Below, piece by piece: positions 11,673-22,682 of a stretch of DNA of 40,963 bases (its first letter is position 1; every line of letters begins with the position of its first letter). The notes beneath the pieces are model-generated. The model made no database searches, was not told where the DNA came from, and was given only the letters and a program-made list of their open reading frames with translations. The translations under genes and the position numbers were made by a program. Source of the DNA: Diplocarpon mali (Eukaryota; Ascomycota; Leotiomycetes; Helotiales; Drepanopezizaceae); NCBI GenBank assembly GCA_024741835.1, contig JAENRP010000328.1, forward strand, positions 8,449 through 49,411, given 5' to 3'.

Positions 11673-11959
11673 TTTGTCAGATTGTGTATATTGTAAGTAG
11701 GTGTGTTAGCAAATGACGAGCGCATTGTGATGTTATGAAACTCGGTCGCAAATATTATGTAAATGTTGTTTCGCTAGCCGGAGTCTGACCCAGCAACCAA
11801 CCTGGTGACGTCGGCTCCTCACGTCACAAGCCACACTTTTAATCAACGCCACTTCTCGTAGGTCCTGATCCTATATCTCAACTTCGTAACTTCCTGAATG
11901 TTCAGCTTCTACACCAATCCCAGGAAAGCTAATACGAATAATTTCGACCCTTTCGAAAA
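11673..11959. promoter_or_regulatory. Shared SPC24/FIS1 promoter with CRE-like inverted repeat
   Basis: The 287 bases between the two divergent start codons contain GTGACGT (11805-11811) and its exact reverse complement ACGTCAC (11821-11827), separated by 9 bases. Each half holds the TGACG/CGTCA core recognised by ATF/CREB-type bZIP proteins. The symmetrical position between two genes makes a shared operator plausible. Binding is inferred from sequence only. Confidence 0.5.
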
Positions 11960-12675
11960 ATGGGTTCTTCTCTTCCATGTGAGTATGGACCGCTACGTTT
12001 TGGACACAAAGCTGCATACTCGTTTTGCCATATTTTTGTATACTTTTCGAATGGAGACAGCTATGCTGACGAACCGCGTGCGATTAGACGCTGCTGATGC
12101 CGAAAGGTAAGTTTTCTTTAACCTGGATGCAAGCTTCGTATTCATTCGTGGCGCATCTTTATTTGTACGGACTACTGAATGGAAAATAGCCCGTTGAAGC
12201 CTGCGGAACTGCAAGTCCTGCGATCACAGTACGAAAAAGAAGGAGAGCATGTTGGGGTACAAACTAAGTTTAATTTCGCATGGGTGTGTCTCGGTCATGG
12301 TATTCTGTTCTACATGTGCTCTGACTGAATATCTTCCAGGGCTTAATTAAATCGAACATCCGCAACGAGCAACAAGAAGGCGTGCGCCTCCTCTCAGACA
12401 TCTTTCGCACCTCTCCCGAACGCAGACGCGAATGTCTCTACTACCTTGCGCTCGGAAACTACAAGCTGGGCAACTACGCGGAGGCGCGAAGGTACAATGA
12501 TTTGCTGCTTGACAAGGAGCCTTCGAACCTTCAGGCGAGCAGCCTGAGGGGATTGATCGATGACAAGGTTGCCAGGGAGGGTCTGATGGGCGTAGCTATT
12601 CTCAGTGGAGTTGCGATTGCAGCAGGTGTGGTGGGGAGCATGGTATTCAAGGGCATGGGACGGAGGACAAGATAA
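11960..12675 (+). CDS. fis1: Mitochondrial fission protein Fis1
   Basis: Four exons (11960-11978, 12088-12106, 12190-12283, 12340-12675) give 155 residues, typical of Fis1. The first two exons are only 19 bases each. The spliced N-terminus reads MGSSLPYAADAESPLKP and matches the fungal Fis1 start. Two TPR-like repeats follow ([20 protein letters not shown] and [20 protein letters not shown]). A single C-terminal membrane anchor (about 129-149, [20 protein letters not shown]) ends in a basic tail, as for tail-anchored outer-membrane proteins. Fis1 sits on mitochondria and peroxisomes and recruits the dynamin Dnm1 through an adaptor. Skipping the micro-exons would remove the start codon and the N-terminal arm. 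Confidence 0.95.
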
Positions 12676-13576
12676 TCTGGGATTGTAGAAGGGGTTTTTT
12701 TATGCATTAGGGGACTTGTTTGATATACCAGCAGTAGCGGAGGTCTCCCCAATGCGTATTGGGTAAGCATGGCGTTGTGTCTACGTATCTCCATTATATA
12801 ATTTAGATCCACAATAAATATGGGTCCTACCGTGAAGCGCTCCCGAAAATTGTGGCTCATCAGTTTGTTTTGAAACGAAAGTACCAAAGAATCACAACGA
12901 ACTTGGAGGAAGCTCCGAGGCTTCAGCTCATTCTGACTCACTGCTAAGAGGACGCCACATTGATAAATTACTTCTGTCATTAGAGCAATAGGTCGTGTGC
13001 GGCGTAATACAGATACATTAAGCGTTTCTACCTCCTCACGAAGTAGTGCCATCGCTTACTGCACTGCACATTGTCCCAGAACAACAGGATGCTTGGCGAT
13101 TCGCGGAGTACTCCGATCTGCGTCATTTCTACATCGCGGCTGAGCCGACCACCGCGAACTTCCAATCTCTATCTCAGCCACTATCTAACGTAGTTTGTCA
13201 AGCACAGCTATTTCCTACCCAGGACATCGCCACTGAATCAAAAAACTACATCTATTGTATCCATCCACGCTCCTTCAGATAAACATATCGACGACTCAAC
13301 GCTCTGTCGTCAGAATACCACTCTTGTGATCAAGCTCGCAGGTCAACAACTACGAGGCAGCTTAGGATTTTGAACCACTTAATCGATTCAGCGGCGCTTT
13401 GTAGTTCTGCTCGCTGCTATCAGAGGGCAGACTCTACCTAAATACCTGGTTATTGATCGTGCTATCTGGAAGTCGAAACAACTTTCACTGTGGCGTTCCG
13501 AGCACTGCAACAGACGGGCCTGGCACTGAGTCTCGGGCTTACTGCCTTTGCCGCCTACCAGGGCCTTCGAGACGCT
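12676..13576. other. Intergenic between FIS1 and RING gene
   Basis: About 900 bases hold the FIS1 3' region and the RING-gene promoter and leader. The open frames here (for example 12531-13052, -) overlap FIS1 antisense or lack protein character. I see no gene. Confidence 0.5.
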
Positions 13577-15268
13577 ATGGCAGATAACCCAGGACAATCT
13601 CTCGGCCGTCTTGATGCTTCAGGGCCACGGGACGTGGTGTTTTGTCATCAGTGCGAAAATGAGTGGTTCCAAGATCAGCATGGCTTGGTGTGCCCGAGAT
13701 GTGAGGGAGAGATTACAGAGATTGTAGGTATCCCTACGATTGAAGACATGGACCTTCTAACCAGCTACACAGGTAACTCCAGAGAGCGACCCTCGACCCG
13801 AGCGTGCGCCGCGGCCAGAAGCTCCATACTCTGAATGGAATAATCCTGAGTCCGAGTTTGTGGATTCTGATCCAGAGGAGGCAGATATCGAGGAACACAT
13901 TGCCCATGGACCAGGGGGTTCGATGTTATTTTCTCGGACTATCAGAACTACAACCAACGGATCCCGTTCGATGCCCCGCTATGCTACAAGACATTCAGCC
14001 GTTGAAGACCCAGATCGTGTTATGCGGGACTTCCAGAACATGATTGGCAATCTTATGGGTTCTGAGTTCCGACCTGGTCAAGCGGGGAGATCCAACTCAA
14101 ACACTTTGTTTAATCAAGGACCTTTTGGTGCTGGCGGATTCAGAGGGGCCAACAATGGACATGGACCAGTTGTAGCTGGTGGACACTTTACCTTTGTGAA
14201 CGGTGGTCTTGTCGGTGGACCATTGCGGCCTAGAGACGCGGGTAGACCTCAGCCAGCAGAAGGACCTATTGATTTAGCTACGTACGATATCCATCCCATT
14301 CCCAATCCTTCTAATGGCTGTCTTCTGCACATCAGTCATCTAAAGCCTCTCCTAACCAAGTTGCTAGACTAATCGGCGGTATATTTGATCCTTCTCAAGG
14401 AGGTCAACGGGATCCTCATGGCATGCCTGCTGGACTTCAAGGTCTTTTCTCAGCATTGCTCAACCCGGCCAATGCACGCTCTGGAGACGCTGTCTATTCT
14501 CAAGAAGCTCTTGACCAGATCATATCCACACTTATGGAACAACACCCAACATCGAACGCCCCAGGTCCCGCATCTCCGGACGCGATCTCCGCCCTCCCAA
14601 AGACGAATCTGAGCGAGAAAGAGCTCGGCCCCGAAGGGAAAGGCGAATGTAGTGTTTGCATGGACGACGTCACTATCGGCGTTGAAGTCGTCGTTTTACC
14701 CTGCTCGCACTGGTTTCACGAGGCGTGCGCATCTGCTTGGCTAAGTGAGCACAACACCTGTCCCATCTGCCGGAAAGGCATCGAAGGCGGTACAGCATCA
14801 TCCACAAACCTTTCAAACAGTCGTAGGCATAGTCAAAGTGGCCCAACATCCCGCAACGAAGCAAGAGCACGTCGACTAAGCGCCATCACACCCCGAATGC
14901 CGCGCACTGGTAGCCACGGCTCAGTCGCTGCTAGAAACGTGGCCAATACCCAGAGATTGGAGATGATCCGTAACAACGGCCGCCTGCCACCTACCGGCGA
15001 CCTTGAATCTTCAGGACAATTGAACATCGGTGCTGAGTTTGTCCACCAGGATGGTGATTACCCTGGAACCATGCCAGGCTCCTTTCACAGACGGCAATCA
15101 GAGATGAGCGATAATCAGCGGGATAGCAGGAGAGGAAATTCAAGTGGCAGTGATAGACCGAGGGATTCGAGGCGGAGCTCGCATTCCGGTGCAAGTGGAG
15201 GAAGTGGAGGGGCTATCGGATGGATCCGTGATCGCTTTGGAAGTGGGGGTGGTCGAAGGAATGAATAG
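13577..15268 (+). CDS. RING-H2 E3 ubiquitin ligase with N-terminal zinc ribbon (RNF115/126-like)
   Basis: Three exons (13577-13723, 13773-14281, 14368-15268) give 518 residues. Introns are 49 and 86 bases; the second has a CTAAC branch site 11 bases before its AG, and this choice keeps the frame open. An N-terminal zinc ribbon has C23-x2-C26 and C39-x2-C42 (FCHQCENEW, VCPRCEGE). A RING-H2 finger at about 313-353 has the order CSVC, CSHWFH, EAC and CPIC. The middle and C-terminal parts are Gly/Ser/Arg-rich and disordered, ending in a GGSGGAIGWIRDRFGSGGG tail. The ribbon-plus-RING-H2 layout matches RNF126/BCA2-type ligases, in which the ribbon binds ubiquitin or clients and the RING recruits the E2. 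Start: ATG 13577; the frame stays open upstream without an ATG. Cytosolic role in protein quality control is inferred from the family. Confidence 0.87.
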
Positions 15269-15840
15269 GTTGATTTCCTTTCTTTTATACCCACTTGCTT
15301 GCTTGGCTTTCTTCGCTCGGTGGTTTGGAAAGCAGGGAGCACAGTCTTATGATTGCTTTTGCACTTGATGCACCTCTCATCATGGTTCTGGATCGATTTG
15401 CATTTATGGCGCTTGAGCGAGCTGCTTTACTGCTAGCATATCTGCTGTGCTCACTGATGAAGGAATGGACGATAGCAGGCGCACAAGCTAGCTTGCTTGT
15501 GCTGTGTTCGCATATTTGTGGTGTACGGTAGATAGATTGCGGATTCTAGGTACTCAAACCATGGGCAATGACAACGGGAAATTTCCAGTCTCGCTGATCG
15601 CGTCTTCAGCCGCTTCCGTTAAACACGGTGATGTCAGTTCAGATATCGTTTACTTGGAGCCGCTTTCGGATTTTAACTTTGCATGGAGTGCGTTGGAGTG
15701 CCTGTCTTCGCATTGTAGTTGCTTGTTTCAGCAGGCAAGCGAATCTAGGACAACGAATTCAGACATCCATGGCTCTGATGAAGCTATCGCAAGACATCAT
15801 GCTGGTCGTTGATATTCACGTAGCAATGTCCTCTTACACT
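15269..15840. other. Convergent 3' region, no gene
   Basis: This 572-base stretch separates the stop codons of the rightward RING gene and the leftward transcription-factor gene. It is expected to hold both 3' untranslated regions. Short frames show no family resemblance. Confidence 0.55.
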
Positions 15841-18354
15841 TTACAGAAAAGTGCTCAACACAGAAACTCTAGTTAGCGCAATTGCAGACCCATTCTCTCC
15901 CTGTCCCATCAGGCGCATGATCTCTATCATTCTCACTATTGCCGTCAGCCACGTCCCCTCAATCATACCAGCAGAACTCCACGTGAATGGGGTGACCTGA
16001 GAGAGAAGAGTGTCTAAGAAAATAGGAAAAACACAAGGGGTCAGCGTCCGAACTTACATATATCAGCCTTCCCCATGACAAACAACGGATCCGTCCCGAC
16101 TTCATCCCCTCCCTTCCTCTCCTCTTCACGCAAGATATTCCCGATACACATACTCTCCAGGAAAGCCCTATGGTTGAAAACCCACCACACCTTCGCCTCG
16201 GCCTCGAAAATCTCAAAGAGCAGGAAAAAAGCCTGGATGGCTTCGTGCGCAGCTTCCAGTGCGCCTTTCACGTCTATGGGGACGTTGGGGCTGCCGGAGG
16301 AATGCAGCAGCATGACATTGTGGTAGTAATTGCTGGTAAGGAAGAGTGTTTGCAGGACTATGCGTTTGTTGGTTTGCGCGAGGAGGGCGAGGGAGGTGGG
16401 TGTCCAGGCTCGGAAAATTGGGGGTAAGGTGCGGAAGACGGTGCGGAAGGAGGTTAGCGTTTTTGCTTTTTGGCGAGGGGAGTTCGATATGGGGAGGTCG
16501 AGGGAGCGTGGGGAGCAGATTGTTTCCTGGGGAAGCGGTTAACTTCTGCAATGTATAATTATTGAAGACTGGTCTCGCATAGAGGGTGAAGGCATAAGGA
16601 TGGGATACAAGATAGTGGACGGACTTGTACGAGATTTGCTAGGTACCAGCAACCTCGGATATAAGATGTGTCTGTTGGATTGGTTGCGGCTATGTCGTTG
16701 GAGTCGTCCGTGAGATCGTCGACATTGACATCTGTGTGTGTTGCGCTCGGTGGGAGGGAGAGGAGAACAGTGAGGAATGTGTCTTGCAATAAGACTGCTT
16801 GCCACAGTTTCCGCCGAACTTGCTTGTCGAATATCGAGGCATTGGGGCATACGATGTTGGGATCTCGATGCAATCCCATGGCGTATGCCTGACGGATGAG
16901 AATGCCTGCGAAAGACCACCCATCTGAAGCGTGGTTATCATTTATGAGAAAGTAGGTTATGAGAACCATAGCTTGCATGGAGCGTACAGAAGCTTTGTTC
17001 AAGTAGGAACTCATACGCAGCGATTGGTGGGCTGCAGAAGCATAAAACTCGGCTGTTTGTTGACGTTCTTTCGGGCCGGTTACTGTTATGAACTGTGTTC
17101 CCATTGCGAGCATTGTGAAGATCAGGGCAACCAAGGCGGCATCGGCTCGTTCTTTCTCTGCTGGGGGAAGAGACCAGACTTCACCGCGGTTAGCCTTTTT
17201 CCTTCAAATTCTGAGAGATTGTTTTTTTCCAATGCTAAGACATGATCTTATGACATTGTCGGGAACCGAGGTCTTAATCAAAGCATTGGGGAAAGCAGGT
17301 AAGGACTTGCACATACAGTGCTCAAAGTCAGCGTAGAAAGTTTGCCGGTGTATCATGGGATAGACTGGGTCCACACACTCGAAGTACCGTTCCAGGAGCA
17401 TGTCGGCTTGTGACTTATCGGGGAGAACGGTGATTGTTTCTGATAGACCACCTTGCCAGGTCCAGTAATTGGCGAAGGGATGTTCGGATCCGATGCCAAA
17501 GACATTTGAGGCTGAGGGATGGCTATAAGGAACATTCGAGAGGAGGCCAATGGTTGATGATGTCGGGCCTTGGTGGACGCCGAGTTCCTGAGGGTTGGAA
17601 GATTGTCTTGGGCCTTCGAACCCGTTTGACAACGCCTTCTTCTTGGGCAGCTTTTTTATGCGTGTTCTAGCATTTCTCCCGGACCGACCTGTATCCCTAG
17701 TCTTGTTCTTAGTATCTATCCCGTGAAGAGGGCATAGTGCCTACTCCAATACATTAGCGATGGTAGTATATATACATTCCGTCTGCCTTTTTACACCTGG
17801 ATATATCATTAGAAACACATCTACAAAGTCGGATTCAATCTTACAAGCTGTGCAGTTCGATCTTCCTCGATCGCACTTGACTTTTGTAAGCAGGTTTCCA
17901 CATCACTTGGTATCCAAACCGCAGCAAATTCCATGGCACAGCTTCGCTTCAGAATAGCCGAGAATATAACAAAACATGCGACATTCCAGCCCCATGGCTC
18001 TGTATGCAGATCTTCAAGATTCATAGGCTACCATGGCGGTATATGTTTCTACACTAAAACGAGAGCAGAATTATACAGTACCAATAATCAGCATGCGTAT
18101 TCATTTCCACGGGCAAATGCATTTATCTCTACTGTATCAGGATCAATTGAGTTTAGATCAAGACTTACTTTCGTCTTTCTCTCCACGCACTCTTCACATG
18201 ATAATGTCGGCTTATTCCTCTTCTGCTTCTTCTTGGGAGGACTATCTTCGTGCTTGATCGTTGACCGGGTAAACGTGCTCTCGGTACCTGAAGGGGAGAC
18301 GGAAGTGTAAACCAGAGGGGATACTAGCCTAGTGTGATCCGAAGTTTGATTCAT
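15841..18354 (-). CDS. Zn2Cys6 transcription factor with fungal-specific middle domain
   Basis: Seven exons (18354-18169, 17875-17845, 17796-17745, 17696-17317, 17178-16625, 16526-16058, 16013-15841) give 614 residues with all phases consistent. The binuclear zinc cluster at residues 53-80 is CEEC, C63, C70, CTAC, C80 (C-x2-C-x6-C-x6-C-x2-C-x6-C), preceded by the basic run KKKQKR. It is split over exons 1, 2 and 3. The middle domain is of the fungal_trans (XlnR-like) type: RYFECVDPVYPMIHRQTF, ALIFTMLAMGTQFI, SFAGILIRQAYAMGLHRDP, then RRKLWQAVLLQDTF. It should bind CGG-type half-sites as a nuclear regulator; the target pathway is unknown. Intron 1 is long (293 bases) and intron 5 has a weak GTCCGT donor. 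ATG 18354 is the first in-frame ATG. Divergent with CTF18. Confidence 0.86.
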
Positions 18355-18620
18355 GACAAAGCCGGCGTTCAGTGAGATGCAGGATTCGATGGTTGATGGG
18401 ATTAACACCACGGTGTGGCGGGGATACAATCACTGCATGTAAAGGGTGATAACTCTACTGTGGTATTATTATTGTACGGGCACGGGGAAGCTGGTCAGAT
18501 TGCGGGGTATCGCCAACTCTATTCGCATATCACCGATGCCAAGATAAATCATCGCCGACGAGTAAACCGACAGTAGTTTTGGAGTGGTTCGCGTCGCGTC
18601 AGGACGCGTCAGTATTTTGA
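18355..18620. promoter_or_regulatory. Transcription factor/CTF18 divergent promoter with MCB box
   Basis: This short divergent interval contains ACGCGT at 18604-18609, the MluI cell-cycle box bound by MBF (Mbp1/Swi6 type) factors at the G1/S transition. A similar CGCGTCGCGTC run lies just upstream (about 18587-18600). It is placed immediately ahead of the likely CTF18 coding frame. Yeast replication and cohesion genes are classic MBF targets, which fits CTF18. Function is inferred. Confidence 0.55.
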
Positions 18621-19144
18621 CAAACTTGCAACCGATTGACAATCTCAACGAATCATTCGAATACCTACTTGCTACGTCTACCTCCGGCCTCCGACCCAGC
18701 ACTCTGCGGCGATTGGGAAGAGCAGTTCGATCCTAAGACGCTTCTTTCTAGCACAGAGTCAGACGACTTTGAATCGCTACGAATTATCCAACAGAAGACA
18801 ACAGCGAAGACCAACAAGGCGAGAGAAGTGATTCAGCACAGGGTATGCCGAATCACCACCAGCTCTGCTTTCCTTAAAGTACTCTCTGTTTCGGAAACCA
18901 ATGATGTGCACTCAACATTTCTCGAACACAGCTAGACATTGACCAGACGAACACTGTTGCTGACTTTTCTAAGGCAGGCCTAGCCACTCATTCATGTACT
19001 TCAGAGCGAAATAAGACCACTTTGAAGGTACTTCAAATATCACAAGTCAGAAATTTCTCATTACTGAACGCTGTAGAACGCTCAGCACGGTCGAGATCGG
19101 ATTTAGTGCGCCCCCCTTACACATTTTCTCCACCGTGCCTCAAG
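18621..19144 (+). other. Probable 5' coding extension of CTF18, start codon not found
   Basis: An open frame from 18621 to 18842 reads as protein (SDPALCGDWEEQFDPKTLL, then REVIQHR). It ends exactly in phase 0 at a GTATGC donor (18843). The intron 18843-18931 (89 bases) ends CACAG, and the next exon (from 18932, LDIDQTNTVADFSKAGL) continues without a stop into the CTF18 frame. Matching phase and sustained openness argue that this is N-terminal CTF18 sequence. However, the frame has no ATG before 19145 and an in-frame TGA at 18618. Either a further upstream exon exists, the start is non-AUG, or this is a spliced leader. The only acceptor that could attach an upstream exon is CCCAG at 18695-18699. 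Confidence 0.5.
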
Positions 19145-22100
19145 ATGCCTTCCGTCTCATCGCCAGTGGCATATCCTCCGAACTCCTCTCCACCGGCTGT
19201 CAAATGTCCACGCCCATTGCAACCTGTCGAGGTTCGGAAATCTAGAACAATCGGGGGGTTTCTCCCTGAAGACGATTCGGATCAAGATGACTTCTCTTTA
19301 GTAGAACCAGCTGCAAAGAGGAGGATGCTAGATGGTGGCCGATTGCGAAGTCCAGGAATACAGAATTATAAACCCGATGGAGTTCCGGCACTAGGTTCAG
19401 ACTCGGTACAGAGTGGTGGGCCTGTAGGATGGCATTCAATCGAAAGTCATGCGAAGCCTAGTCTTGCAGTGCTATTGGGTCAGTCAACAGGATCTGCCTT
19501 CCATCTACCTGAAGATCCCGAGGCTGTCAGTCAAGCTCCACTGCCTTCATATCTCGGCAAACGCACGTCACAGACCTCCGAGATATTGACCTGCTCTGGG
19601 AAATCAGTCCTGGTGCCACAGCGCAAGAAAGGTGTGAATATTCCTCTTGAACAGATGGTTGCAGCAAGATCTACTGTCAAGGCTGGGCGAGCCAAGAAAA
19701 GCTTCTATGGAATCGATATTCATAAATTGGTCGACGAGGCATTGAAGGAGACTACAAAAGCCAAAGCAAAAAATTTAAAGGCACTTGATAATTTACTACC
19801 TTCTATAGAGGGCACCAAAACAAAACCAAAGAGAACCCTTTTGTGGACTGAGAAATACAGAGCGAGAAGCTTTATGGAACTTGTGGGAGATGACCGGACA
19901 CATCGACAAGTGCTGAAATGGCTGAAAGCTTGGGACCCCTTAGTGTTTCCCAAAGCCGGCAAAATGAAGGCTACTGCACCCAAGAATCCTGGATTCGAAG
20001 AAGATCAGAGGGCTCATCGGAAGATCTTGTTACTAACGGGCCCACCTGGACTTGGAAAGACTACCCTCGCCCACGTTTGTGCAAGACAAGCCGGATATGA
20101 AGTCATGGAAATTAATGCCAGTGATGAGAGAAGTCGAGATATTGTGAAAGGGCGTATACGAACAAGTGTCGGAACCCAGAGCGTCAAGACTGGTTCAACG
20201 ATAACTTCAAAATCTGGGCATGTACAGAAAAACGCTCACCCACTGTGTGTTGTCGTCGATGAAGTGGACGGGGTTGTCGGTGGAGCGGGCGGCTCAGGAG
20301 AAGGCGGTTTTATCAAAGCATTGATCGACCTGATTCAACTGGATCAGAAGAATCGTTCGTGTGCTACCCAAAATACAGGGTTTGCAAAGAAAAAGAAGAA
20401 GGGTGACGATTTCAAGCTGATGCGACCTATCATTCTCATCTGCAACGATGTCTACCATCCATCTCTACGTCCTCTTCGTCAGTCTAACTTCGCTGAGATT
20501 ATCCATGTCCGAAAACCGCCCTTTGATGCAGTGGTCGCTCGAATGAAGTCAGTATTTGATAAGGAAGATGTTCCTTGTGACCATGATGGTGTACGAAGGT
20601 TATGCGAAGCTACCTGGGGAGTAAGTATGACTGAATCTCACAAGGGCAAGGAGAGTGCTGGAGAAGGGGATCTTCGAGGCATCATGGTTGTTGGCGAGTG
20701 GGCAGCAAGGAAACTCAGAGCTTCCAACAAGGATGGTACAGCAAGACTGACTCGGAAATGGGTCGAACAAAATATGACGAACGATCTCTCACACGGCGGT
20801 GGAGGAGCGCGAGGTGTGGGACGAGGTGGCGCCAAAGACCTTGTCAGCAGGGTGTTCTTGGAAGGCGCTGGGTTCCCAAAGACTGCTAACGCCAAACCCA
20901 TACTTCTGTCCTCGAATGGTCAACCTCAGTCTCAGCTCGGTGTTGCGGAATTAGCTAAGAGAGCTGGAATGGAAAGACTGAGGGAGATGGTGGACACTAG
21001 CGGAGAGATAGACCGCATAGTGACAGACATCTGGTCTCAGTACCCCGGCCAGCCCTTCAATGATGACTCAATCCTATCGAAGCCAAATGCTGCTTACGAG
21101 TGGCTGCACTTCCATGACAGCTGCTCTTCACGAGTATTCTCAAACCAAGACTTCGAATTGGCACCTTACCTCAGCCAACCTGTCTTAGCATGTCACCACC
21201 TGTTTTCATCTCCAGCTCGCCACTACTTTGCTGAGAACGAGACGAAGAAATGGGGAGACGAAGAAGTAGACGAGGAGCCACTCCCATTCTCTGGGCCCAG
21301 GGCAGATTATGAAGCTCATGAAGCAGAAAAGTCGAACCGCGCGACAATACTTACTCTACAGGCTAATCTCAATGCTACGCTTTTGAGAAGCTTCAGAAGT
21401 CCCGAGGACATCGCTACGGATCTGTTACCATTTCTTGTCAGGATGCTGACCCCAGAAATAAAGCCAATCATTGTCGGTGGGAGTGGTGATCAGAAAGGCA
21501 TAGCCAGTGTGCGGAAAGAAGCAGAGAAGGCCATGGTGAAGAGATCTGTAGATGTAATGGGCTCCGTAGGCGTCGTTTTCGAGCGTGGCAAGCTCGAGGG
21601 CGACTCTGGGAATAGAGCACTTACGTGGATCTATCGAATGGAGCCGTAAGTTCTCGCATCGTACAATCGCCAGAAATTACTGACCAACACAAGACCATTG
21701 GATACACTTGTCCTTTTCGAAACTGCCTCCACAGCTGCAGGAACAACAGCTCCAGTCCGCTACGCAGTACGCCAGGTCCTAGATCAGGAATACCAGAAGA
21801 ACGCCATTGTACGCGAGAACGCCGCCCGACAAGCACGGTACAAAGCTGGGAATCCGAACGACGACGTTGAGTTGTCCGTCGCCCACAAGGATAACAGGAG
21901 TTTTGGACTTGATATTGAAGATTCAGCCATCGCTACTAAGAAAGACTTTTTTGGTAGGGAGATCAAAGAGGTGATTCCTTTGCAAGAAATTGATGGGAAT
22001 GGAAAAATGATTGATAGTTCTGCTGCTACCGGTAACCAGGATGGCAAGAAGAGAATGAAGGATGTAAAAGAGGATAATAAGGTTTGGGTTACCTTTCATG

Positions 22101-22162
22101 AGGGATTTTCGAATGCGGTTAGAAAACCTCTTACTATGGAGGAGCTGCTAAGGGGACTTTGA
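19145..22162 (+). CDS. ctf18: Ctf18, large subunit of the alternative RFC clamp loader
   Basis: From ATG 19145, exons 19145-21645 and 21694-22162 (48-base intron) give 989 residues; the true protein may start further upstream. The N-terminal ~220 residues are Pro/Ser-rich and probably disordered. An RFC-type AAA+ module follows: LLWTEKYRARSFMELVGDD, Walker A GPPGLGKTT at about 299-307, EINASDERS, Walker B VVVDEVDGV at about 367-375, then PIILICND. The C-terminus has FHEGFSNAVRKP, the conserved tail that binds Ctf8/Dcc1. Ctf18-RFC (with Rfc2-5, Ctf8, Dcc1) loads PCNA on leading strands, works with polymerase epsilon, and supports sister-chromatid cohesion and the replication checkpoint in the nucleus. 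An MCB box lies upstream. Confidence 0.93.
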
Positions 22163-22682
22163 TAATATTGTAGAGATAGGCTGCGGCGTCTATGATTGAG
22201 AGCGCTTTCGGATCATAAGTGTTATGAGAGGGCTGCTCTCCACAGAGAGTTACAATTCCAGATTTGATCTCAAGGCTTCCCTGCTTGGTTCTCAATCTTC
22301 CCGGTTAACTAATGCCCCTCTACTCCAAATCATCAAGCTCAATTCTCCGAGCCTCCAGTCCAGCATTCTAAGCATGAGTAAGGGACAGAAATGTTATCAA
22401 TCGGCAGTCTCATCGGAGCTATAAACTAGCGTCATAGAGCAAGCGGGATACCAACGATGTTATTGGATAATTGCAACACGAAGTTTCGGCCGCTCCGAAT
22501 AGCGTTGTAAATGACGGACTAGTAGCGGGGTTGTGAAGGGGCGAAGAGTACACGGGATCCCACATGAAGTCATAGAGGATCTAGTACACTAGAGCTAATT
22601 TCGAGTATGGTATAAGATGTGGCAGAATCTCATGAGCAGTACGACTTGTATTAAGTAAAATATCAAAACCAATTCAAACACC
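22163..22682. other. Intergenic between CTF18 and GST
   Basis: These 520 bases contain the CTF18 3' region and the GST promoter. No gene or strong element is visible. Confidence 0.55.

Noticed and set aside
12531..13052. 173-codon minus-strand frame
   Set aside because: It overlaps the last FIS1 exon antisense and has no recognisable domain.
16213..16551. 112-codon minus-strand Pro/His-rich frame
   Set aside because: It is an out-of-frame reading of exon 6 of the Zn2Cys6 transcription factor; the correct frame matches the regulatory domain.
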